Assembly: GCA_014799585.1 (NCBI GenBank) | Contig: JAAVHU010000031.1 | Span: 1 to 11,105 of the forward strand | Direction of reading: 5' to 3' | Source of the DNA: Clostridiales bacterium | Lineage (GTDB): Bacteria; Bacillota; Clostridia; Oscillospirales; Acutalibacteraceae | Length of the DNA stretch: 11,105 nt | Part shown: positions 1-5,720 of the stretch, in pieces | Numbering within the stretch: position 1 is the first letter of the stretch | Layout of the letters: every line of letters starts with the position of its first letter | The notes under the pieces: generated by a model | Databases searched by the model: none | The model's input: only the letters and a program-made list of their open reading frames with translations | Told to the model about the DNA's origin: nothing | Translations under genes and position numbers: made by a program

Positions 1-3
1 TAC

Positions 4-41
4 AAGGCAATAAAGAAGAATTGTTCTTTATTGCCTTTTTT
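4..41 (+). terminator. Strong intrinsic terminator hairpin at the left edge
   Basis: Bases 4-17 (AAGGCAATAAAGAA) pair perfectly with 24-37 around a 6-base loop, and a run of six T follows at 36-41. This is a textbook rho-independent terminator for plus-strand transcription arriving from outside the window. It ends only 14 bases before the next start codon, so it either ends the preceding operon or acts as an attenuator for the gene at 56. The complementary strand has no good U-tail, so it does not look bidirectional. Confidence 0.85.
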
Positions 42-55
42 CAGAGGAAACGATT

Positions 56-1564
56 ATGAAGCTTGAAAGCAGTAATGCATTTTTGCAGTCTGCCTTTGAA
101 TGGGCAGTGGATAAAACAAAAATATTTGTTGTAACAGGAACAAAAAAGGGTGATATAAATAAAGGCGAGGGCGATAAATGGTATGGTCCGAATCGTGCAG
201 TTATAAAAAAGCCGAAAAAACCTTGGGCAGAGCCGAAGGACTATAAGCCTGCTTTCTGGGCAGGATATTTTGACCGCACGGCATACTATATACGTGATTA
301 TGCCCATCAGGCGGCAGGTGCATATCTTGTTGGGCTTTATGATGAACTTTATAATATGTTTTATACCTTTGTAAGTCATGCAAGTGAGGAAACAGGCTGG
401 TTTGCTCCGTGGGCATTTAATTTTGATAATACGGTTTATTATATGGATACGCCGAATTATAAAGAATTTGTGCGTGAAATAACAGCTCAGTTTGAACTTG
501 TTGAAAAGGCTTATCAGCTTTATCTTTGGAGCGGAGATAAACGATATATTGAAAATGAGGTTGTTTTCAATTTTATTGAAAAGATAATGACTGTTTTTAT
601 AGATGAACTGGATGGCGTTGTTTTAAAAGAGAAAAATGGCATTCCCGAAGGTAAGGGGGATATCTGGAAAGGTTCTTCAACCTATAATGAAAGAGGATTT
701 CACGCTGCTGAAGCGGGTGACAGTATCGGTGCAATGTATAGGGCAGTGCTTTCTTATGCCAATATTCTTGAAATAAGGGGAGAAAGCGAAAAGGCAAAGG
801 CTCAGTTTGAGCGTGCAGAACAGCTGAAAGAATATTTCAATCGTGAATGGAGCGTTGTTGACGGCAGTGATATGTATGCATATGCCATAGACAATAAGGG
901 TAGAAAGCATTATGAGTGGTATAAAAAAGGCAGTGAAATTCACGGTGGAGCATCACTTCTGTTTATTCCTATGAAAGAAATAACCTACTGCGGAGAACGC
1001 AATAATAAGTTGCTTGATTATATTTTTGAAAAAGAGCTTGATGAAAGCACAAGAGAGGATAATATAGAAAGTTTAACATATCTTCCTGAAGTTTTCTTTC
1101 CATATAATCAGAATGACCGTGCATGGTTCTGGATGAAGCATATTATATCGCAAAAGGATTTGCCCCATGAGCATAAAACGCAGGGTGTAAATGGTGATTA
1201 TCCCGAAATATCGTTTACATTTATTTCACAGGTTGTGGAAGGCATTATGGGTATTAAGGTGAATGCTGATAAAAAAGAAATTTCAACATTTCCGCATTTT
1301 CCAAAGGATATTGATGATGTAATGCTGTATGACTTGAAATTCGGAGATAGTGTTGTTGATATTCAGCTTTTAAAGAACAAGGCAGTTATAAGGAATAAAA
1401 GTAAAAATACGGTTCATTATAAATGCAGATTTGTTACGGATGAAGCGTATTTTTATGTTGATGAAAAAAAGGTAAAGGCTGAAAAAGAAACAGAAAACGA
1501 TATCAATGTATCTTATGTTAATATTAAGGTTGAACCAAATCGTAATGTTACAATTCAATTCTAA
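56..1564 (+). CDS. Six-hairpin glycosidase-like protein, family unassigned
   Basis: This 502-residue protein has no signal peptide or membrane segment, so it is probably cytoplasmic. The body is helical and rich in aromatic residues, with stretches typical of (alpha/alpha)6-toroid glycoside hydrolases: FDRTAYYIRDYAHQ near residues 72-85, GDIWKGSSTYNERG near 201-214, and a YPEISFTFISQVVEGIMGI segment near 383-402. A beta-rich C-terminal tail after about residue 405 resembles the small beta domain that often follows such toroids. Conserved-looking acidic residues in the first two motifs could be catalytic, but I cannot assign them or a GH family. The ATG start is supported by AGAGGA at 43-48, 7 bases upstream. 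There is no room for a promoter between the upstream terminator (ends 41) and the start, so transcription must begin upstream of the window or of the hairpin. A role in oligosaccharide breakdown is inferred from fold and neighbours. Confidence 0.75.
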   Translation: MKLESSNAFLQSAFEWAVDKTKIFVVTGTKKGDINKGEGDKWYGPNRAVIKKPKKPWAEPKDYKPAFWAGYFDRTAYYIRDYAHQAAGAYLVGLYDELYNMFYTFVSHASEETGWFAPWAFNFDNTVYYMDTPNYKEFVREITAQFELVEKAYQLYLWSGDKRYIENEVVFNFIEKIMTVFIDELDGVVLKEKNGIPEGKGDIWKGSSTYNERGFHAAEAGDSIGAMYRAVLSYANILEIRGESEKAKAQFERAEQLKEYFNREWSVVDGSDMYAYAIDNKGRKHYEWYKKGSEIHGGASLLFIPMKEITYCGERNNKLLDYIFEKELDESTREDNIESLTYLPEVFFPYNQNDRAWFWMKHIISQKDLPHEHKTQGVNGDYPEISFTFISQVVEGIMGIKVNADKKEISTFPHFPKDIDDVMLYDLKFGDSVVDIQLLKNKAVIRNKSKNTVHYKCRFVTDEAYFYVDEKKVKAEKETENDINVSYVNIKVEPNRNVTIQF

Positions 1565-1567
1565 AAG

Positions 1568-1598
1568 AAAAGGCAGTGCGTTAGCACTGCCTTTTGTT
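1568..1598. terminator. Bidirectional terminator between convergent genes
   Basis: Bases 1568-1579 (AAAAGGCAGTGC) pair with 1584-1595 around a GTTA loop. The plus strand exits through TTTTGTT and the minus strand through TTTTCTTTTA, so it can stop the six-hairpin gene from the left and the galA-MBL operon from the right. Confidence 0.85.
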
Positions 1599-1625
1599 AG
1601 GTTCGTCAGGGGAAAGACGAACCTA
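1598..1625. repeat. Perfect 10-bp inverted repeat next to the terminator
   Basis: TAGGTTCGTC (1598-1607) is the exact inverse of 1616-1625, with an AGGGGAAA loop. It has no U-tail of its own and sits between the MBL stop codon and the bidirectional terminator. It may be an accessory RNA 3'-end hairpin or a copy of a small dispersed palindrome; nothing else in the window matches it. Confidence 0.6.
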
Positions 1626-1632
1626 CGGAGTT

Positions 1633-2556
1633 TTATAAACCAATATTATGTGTGTAAATGATGCCGCCATTCTTGAAGATTGCACCAATTCCACGCTCAT
1701 CATCGGTACAGGTTATCTTGGATTTGGTGTATTTTGCAATTCTTCTGAGTGTTCTTTTGTCCGTATGCGCATATGAATTTGTTATTACGGAAACCTTTGG
1801 GCTGACAGTTTGTAAAAAATTTTTCTCAGTTGAATGTGCAAAGCTATGATGCCCAACCTTTAATAAATCAACCTTGCCAACAATTTCGGCAACTGATTCT
1901 TCATCGTTATTGTAGTTATCAAGATCACCTGTAAGAAGAGCCTTGGCACCGTCCTTTTCTACTAAAACAACAAGTGAATTGTCGTTTTCTCCAACCTTTC
2001 TGCTGCCATCCTCATATCCTGTATTCAGCATAGTAAGGGTAAAGTTTCCAAAAGTAAACGGTTCTGAACTGATTTCTGAGATAATCGGAATAGATTTTTT
2101 GGTGAGTGCCTCAACCATTTGGTCATAAACCTCTTGATTGTCCCATTTGGTAACCTCGTGGTCGTTAATATTCTCGCTGTGGTATTCTTTCAAATAGGCT
2201 TTATCAACAAAAACATTTTCATCATTGATAATGGTGTCAAATCCGCCTATATGGTCAGAATGGGCGTGTGTGCCAAGAACAAAATCAAGATGAACATTTC
2301 CGTTTTCATCAGCTATATTTTTCTTGAGCCAATCGAGTATTTCTTCTTCATAGCCTTTGTATTCAAGGTTTGCAAAGCCTCTGGGGTTATCGTTATCCTC
2401 AGCAGCGTCAATCATTGCATAGTGACCATTGCTTTGAATAATTATAGCATCAGAAGCGCCTGTGTTTAAAAAATAGATTGCGTCTTCATTTTTTATATCT
2501 GTATTTGAAAAGTCGCTGTTTTTTAAAAATCTTTTTTTAAACATCATATTTATCAT
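1633..2556 (-). CDS. ComEC/Rec2-like metallo-beta-lactamase-fold hydrolase
   Basis: This 307-residue soluble protein carries the metal-binding signature THAHSDHIGG at residues 96-105 (HxHxDH). It also has NDNSLVVLVE, the ALLTGDLD metal-ligand aspartate, and LLKVGHHSFAHST, which is the order seen in the MBL domain of ComEC/Rec2 and its stand-alone relatives. Members of that group act on phosphodiester bonds or are uncharacterised; the substrate here is unknown. There is no signal peptide or transmembrane segment, so a cytoplasmic location is likely, and no other ComEC domain is attached. The first ATG is chosen over the two methionines at residues 4-5 because GAGGT lies 8 bases before it. That ribosome site is formed by the last codons of the alpha-galactosidase gene, only 4 bases upstream, which indicates one operon and probably translational coupling. 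A role in alpha-galactoside use is inferred only from this linkage. Confidence 0.88.
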   Translation of the reverse strand: MINMMFKKRFLKNSDFSNTDIKNEDAIYFLNTGASDAIIIQSNGHYAMIDAAEDNDNPRGFANLEYKGYEEEILDWLKKNIADENGNVHLDFVLGTHAHSDHIGGFDTIINDENVFVDKAYLKEYHSENINDHEVTKWDNQEVYDQMVEALTKKSIPIISEISSEPFTFGNFTLTMLNTGYEDGSRKVGENDNSLVVLVEKDGAKALLTGDLDNYNNDEESVAEIVGKVDLLKVGHHSFAHSTEKNFLQTVSPKVSVITNSYAHTDKRTLRRIAKYTKSKITCTDDERGIGAIFKNGGIIYTHNIGL

Positions 2557-2560
2557 AAAA

Positions 2561-4642
2561 TTATACCTCGTTAATAATTACGATTTTGTTGTAATCAACG
2601 CCTCTTACTTCAAGCTCAATGCCAACATTCATAAGGTAAGCACCGCTCTTTTCGTATGTTTCGTTTCCGAGTGTTAATGTGTAGCGTTTGTTTTCATCAA
2701 GGCCGGCAAAAAGCATAGGAACGCTCTTTTTGTAAAATCTTGTTCCGTTTGCAGCAATGAAAGCAACGCTCTTTGTTTTGTCCTCATTCACATATTGATT
2801 AAAGAGAATTTCGTCCTCATCAATATCCATAATTCTGTAAAGATTGCCGAACTGAACAATATCCCTGATTTCCTTGTAAAGAGCAATATTCTTTTTGCAG
2901 ATTTCAAGATCTTCTTCAGAATACTTTGTTAAGTTTCCGCCCACGCCGAGCGAACCCTGCATTGCAATGTTAAATCTAAAATCAAGGGAGCAAGGCTTGT
3001 TGATACCCTCAATATCTGTTACCCAAGCACGCATTGCTTTTGTAGGTCTTAAAAGAGTAAAGCCCTTCTGTATAACCATACGGTCAATTCCGTCTGTATT
3101 GTCACTTGTCCAAACCATATCATAATGTGAAAGAGCACCTAAATCAGCACGTCCGCCGCCGGATGCACAGCTTTCAATAGCAACATCAGGATGAAGCTCT
3201 TTAAGTTTATCAACAATATCATAAACAGCCTTTGTGTGAAGATACCAAAGCATCTGCGGGCAGTCAAGATTTTCTGCTCCTGCTTCGGAAAACGGTCTGT
3301 TCATATCCCATTTGATATATTTAATGTTGTGGTTTGTAAGCAAATCATTCAGGCAGTTGAATATGTATTCCTGAACTTCTTTTTTTGTCATATTCAAAAC
3401 AAGCTGATTTCGAAGTTCGCAGGAATATCTTGTGTCAAAATGATATGCCCAATCCGGATGGTTTCTGTATAAATCGCTGTCTCTGTTAACCATTTCAGGC
3501 TCAACCCAGATACCAAAATCCATACCTAAATCGTTTACTTTGTTTATAAGGTCATTAAGACCATTAGGGAATTTATCTTTGTTTACAAACCAATCTCCAA
3601 GTCCTGCGTGGTCATCCTTACGCTGACCAAACCAGCCGTCATCCATAACAAAAAGCTCAACACCGATTTTTGCAGCAATTTCAGCAAGTGCTTTCTGATT
3701 TTCGCTGTTAACATCAAACCAGGTTGCTTCCCAAGAATTGTAAAGAACAGGAAGAGCCTTATCGCTAAAACTTTTCGGAAGAATATTGTTTACAACAAAT
3801 TTATTCATCTGTCTTGACATTTCACCGAATCCCTGTATATGACCGCAGAATACCTTTGGTGTATCAAATACTTCATTAGGTTTAAGCTCAAATTTAAAAT
3901 CAAAATCGCTCATACCCATAATAACTCTTGTTGAATGGAATAAATCTCTTTCAGCGTTCACCTTGAAATTTCCGCTGTAAGCAAGAATTCCAAAATAAAC
4001 ATCGCCGATTTTTTCATCTGCATTCTGATAAGCTATGAAATAAGGGGACTGATTGTGTCCGGATGTGCCTCTTCTGCTTTCGCTTATGAAAGAGCCGCCT
4101 TCAAGTGTATTTCTTGTTTCAAGATTTTCTCCTGCCCAGGCACCGTTTGTGTTTCTGAAGGTATAAGGCTTCTTTGACGGAAGATTGAATTCAGCACTGA
4201 AAAGTTTTTCAAAGAAAATAGAATCTTTTGATTTATTTTCAATTGTGGTCCATCTTGTGATGATATCATTATCATCACTGATAGAATAGTTTAAGGTAAT
4301 GTTGAAAGGATAAACCTTGTCTGAAAAATAAAGTTTAAGATTGTTTCCGTCAACATCATATCCGTTATACTGCAATAAGATATCACGGCAGCCGTCTGCA
4401 AATTCTGCTTTGATAGCACTGCCTCTGTAAACAGTCTGGCCAAAAGCTGTATATTCCTGCTTGTATTCATCAAGCATAGAATGGTTTGAATTTGAATCAC
4501 CGATTTCCTTAAGAAAATAATCGTTCGTATCGCATTTTCTGCCCCAATGCAGATGGCGGTTGTATCCGAATTTATCCACTCCGAATACATAATGCGTATT
4601 TTTAGTTTCAAGTACAAAAATATTATCCTTGCAAATAATCAT
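2561..4642 (-). CDS. GH36 alpha-galactosidase, cytoplasmic
   Basis: This 693-residue enzyme hydrolyses terminal alpha-galactosyl residues from sugars such as melibiose or raffinose; the exact substrate cannot be read from sequence. An N-terminal beta-supersandwich domain (about 1-290) is followed by a TIM barrel with clear family GH36 motifs: LYNSWEATWFDV near 300-311, LFVMDDGWFG near 330-339, GIWVEPEMVN near 377-386, YIKWDMNR with nucleophile Asp446, ESCASGGGR near 490-498, and WTSDNTD with Asp514 as expected acid/base. A C-terminal beta domain ends the protein. Length is close to the 700-750 usual in the family, and there is no signal peptide. The start is fixed by AAGGAGG at 4651-4657, 8 bases upstream. 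It is the first gene of a minus-strand operon with the MBL hydrolase and is divergent from the AraC gene, the probable activator. I give no symbol because aga, galA and rafA are all used for this family. Confidence 0.96.
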   Translation of the reverse strand: MIICKDNIFVLETKNTHYVFGVDKFGYNRHLHWGRKCDTNDYFLKEIGDSNSNHSMLDEYKQEYTAFGQTVYRGSAIKAEFADGCRDILLQYNGYDVDGNNLKLYFSDKVYPFNITLNYSISDDNDIITRWTTIENKSKDSIFFEKLFSAEFNLPSKKPYTFRNTNGAWAGENLETRNTLEGGSFISESRRGTSGHNQSPYFIAYQNADEKIGDVYFGILAYSGNFKVNAERDLFHSTRVIMGMSDFDFKFELKPNEVFDTPKVFCGHIQGFGEMSRQMNKFVVNNILPKSFSDKALPVLYNSWEATWFDVNSENQKALAEIAAKIGVELFVMDDGWFGQRKDDHAGLGDWFVNKDKFPNGLNDLINKVNDLGMDFGIWVEPEMVNRDSDLYRNHPDWAYHFDTRYSCELRNQLVLNMTKKEVQEYIFNCLNDLLTNHNIKYIKWDMNRPFSEAGAENLDCPQMLWYLHTKAVYDIVDKLKELHPDVAIESCASGGGRADLGALSHYDMVWTSDNTDGIDRMVIQKGFTLLRPTKAMRAWVTDIEGINKPCSLDFRFNIAMQGSLGVGGNLTKYSEEDLEICKKNIALYKEIRDIVQFGNLYRIMDIDEDEILFNQYVNEDKTKSVAFIAANGTRFYKKSVPMLFAGLDENKRYTLTLGNETYEKSGAYLMNVGIELEVRGVDYNKIVIINEV

Positions 4643-4661
4643 TTTTGTGTCCTCCTTATGG

Positions 4662-4690
4662 TTGACATAATTAATTTTTTTAGATATTAT
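4662..4690 (+). promoter_or_regulatory. Sigma-A-type promoter of the AraC gene
   Basis: A perfect TTGACA -35 at 4662-4667 is followed after 17 bases by TATTAT at 4685-4690. Transcription would start near 4697 and give an untranslated leader of about 60 bases before the ATG at 4756. The promoter lies back to back with, and abuts, the galA promoter on the other strand. Confidence 0.75.
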
Positions 4691-4699
4691 TAAAATATC
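4683..4699. promoter_or_regulatory. Palindrome over the overlapping -10 regions
   Basis: GATATT (4683-4688) and AATATC (4694-4699) form an inverted repeat around ATTAA. It covers the -10 of the AraC promoter and the -10 of the galA promoter. It may be a repressor operator, but in such AT-rich DNA it could also be a by-product of two abutting -10 boxes. Confidence 0.35.
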
Positions 4700-4720
4700 A
4701 CATATATGGTGTTAGATAAA
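4692..4720 (-). promoter_or_regulatory. Activator-type promoter of the galA-MBL operon
   Basis: On the minus strand TTTATC (4720-4715) is separated by 17 bases from TATTTT (4697-4692), predicting a start near 4685 and a leader of about 43 bases. Both boxes are weak, as expected for a promoter that depends on an activator. The same geometry (TTCATA, 17 bases, TATATT) occurs before the phosphoesterase gene. Confidence 0.55.
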
Positions 4721-4754
4721 TAAGAAATATTAAGAATTATGTTAGGATTATAAC
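4713..4754 (-). promoter_or_regulatory. Candidate AraC operator upstream of galA
   Basis: Read on the minus strand, two 21-base units beginning GTTATAATCCTAACAT and TTAATATTTCTTATTTAT align without gaps to the two units before the phosphoesterase operon (17/21 and 13/21 identical). The downstream unit overlaps the galA -35, as is common for AraC-family activators. The same site lies in the leader of the AraC gene and covers its weak ribosome site (TAGGAT, 4743-4748), so binding could also limit AraC synthesis. Confidence 0.55.
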
Positions 4755-4755
4755 T

Positions 4756-5568
4756 ATGATTGAAAAGTTCAAAAACTTCACGGCTCTCTATGATGAAAAT
4801 GAACCGCTTAAGATAGATATTGTTGGCGAAACATATTGTGATAAAACATTTAAAATTGAAAGAAATAATTCTGATTTAAATGCTTTTGAGTTTATTATAG
4901 ACGGTAAAGGAACGCTTGAAATTGATGATCAGTATTTAACGGTTGAAAAAAGTGATGTGTTTTTTCTAAAAAAGGGAAGCAGTCATAAGTATCAATCTGA
5001 TTCTAAAGAGCCTTGGCATAAATTCTGGATTGTTTTCAATGGTGATTTTGCTGAAAGCCTTATTAATTGTTATCTTCCAAAGGATGTTTATTTGTTTAAG
5101 GGCTGTGATGCAGTGAAACGGTATTTTGAAGAAATCGTTGAAACAACAAGAAAAGATATGCCTTATGATGTAATGGTAAATAGAATAACGATAAGTCTTA
5201 TGCATATTTTCATTTATATAAGAAACCGTGTTTTGATGGAAAATGAAGATTTACCGGATATCATAAGGAAAAAACTGGATGAGTCTATTGAAAGTCCGTT
5301 TAATCTTGATAATCTTTGCAAAGGTATAAATTATTCAAAGAATTATGTTATTCATGTTTTCAAGAATAAATATAATCTTACGCCGTATCAATATTTTCTT
5401 GATAAAAAAATTGATGCTGCAAAAACTTATTTAACACACACCAATTTAAGTGTGGGCAGTATTGCGAATACGCTTCATTATGCAGATCAGCAGTATTTTT
5501 CTTCAAGCTTTAAAAAGGCAACGGGATATTCACCGCTTGAATACAGAAGAAAAACACGAAAGGATTAG
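4756..5568 (+). CDS. AraC-family transcriptional regulator with N-terminal cupin
   Basis: This 270-residue protein has an N-terminal sugar-sensing cupin-type domain (about 25-100, with GKGTLEIDDQYLTVEKSDVFFLKKGSSHKY). The C-terminal double helix-turn-helix domain (about 170-268) includes FNLDNLCKGINYSKNYVIHV, the second helix region SVGSIANTLHYADQQYFS and the family signature FKKATGYSPLEYRR. It probably activates sugar-use genes when a galactoside is bound. It is divergent from the GH36 gene and precedes the phosphoesterase-symporter operon; both targets carry the same candidate operator. The ATG is preceded by only a weak TAGGAT ribosome site that falls inside that operator, which suggests low, self-limited expression. 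The ligand cannot be determined from sequence. Confidence 0.94.
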   Translation: MIEKFKNFTALYDENEPLKIDIVGETYCDKTFKIERNNSDLNAFEFIIDGKGTLEIDDQYLTVEKSDVFFLKKGSSHKYQSDSKEPWHKFWIVFNGDFAESLINCYLPKDVYLFKGCDAVKRYFEEIVETTRKDMPYDVMVNRITISLMHIFIYIRNRVLMENEDLPDIIRKKLDESIESPFNLDNLCKGINYSKNYVIHVFKNKYNLTPYQYFLDKKIDAAKTYLTHTNLSVGSIANTLHYADQQYFSSSFKKATGYSPLEYRRKTRKD

Positions 5569-5608
5569 TAATTATTACTAAAAAATTGTTTTACAAATTA
5601 GAACGAAT

Positions 5609-5671
5609 GTGATATTTATTACATAAATAGTGATAATCCTAACATTATGGGTGATATTGCATATTCATAAC
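5609..5671 (+). promoter_or_regulatory. Three 21-bp-phased GTGATAWT direct repeats, candidate AraC operator
   Basis: GTGATATT at 5609, GTGATAAT at 5630 and GTGATATT at 5651 repeat at exactly 21-base intervals, two helical turns apart. Units 1 and 2 also share the TWACAT part. Unit 2 (GTGATAATCCTAACAT) matches the galA upstream site at 15 of 16 bases, and unit 3 overlaps the -35 of the downstream promoter. The layout fits an AraC-family activator binding one face of the helix next to RNA polymerase. Confidence 0.6.
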
Positions 5672-5692
5672 AGTTATTATATATGATATATT
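5664..5692 (+). promoter_or_regulatory. Activator-type promoter of the phosphoesterase-symporter operon
   Basis: TTCATA (5664-5669), a 17-base spacer and TATATT (5687-5692) predict a start near 5699 and a leader of about 22 bases. The -35 is poor. The stretch TATATRTGATATWTTAA around the -10 is nearly the same as in the galA promoter (15/17 bases), which supports both assignments. Confidence 0.5.
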
Positions 5693-5720
5693 AAATTATT
5701 ATAAAAAGGGGGAATTGTAT

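Noticed and set aside
2119..2469. 116-codon plus-strand reading frame opposite the MBL gene
   Set aside because: It lies wholly antisense to a clearly conserved enzyme, and its translation has no recognisable domain.
4710..4745. TGTTAG direct repeats 30 bases apart on the plus strand as a separate operator
   Set aside because: The 21-base phased alignment with the phosphoesterase promoter explains the same bases better, and only one of the two TGTTAG copies is conserved there.
5566..5580. Small palindrome TAGTAATTATTACTA at the end of the AraC gene as a terminator
   Set aside because: The stem has only 6 base pairs, five of them A-T, and is not followed by a convincing T-tract.
5609..5671. 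Short direct repeats as a CRISPR array
   Set aside because: The repeat core is only 8 bases in 21-base units that differ in sequence, and it sits at a promoter; this is operator-like, not CRISPR.
5715..5720. TTG start two codons before the phosphoesterase ATG
   Set aside because: The GGGGG ribosome site ends at 5712, only 2 bases from the TTG but 8 bases from the ATG at 5721.
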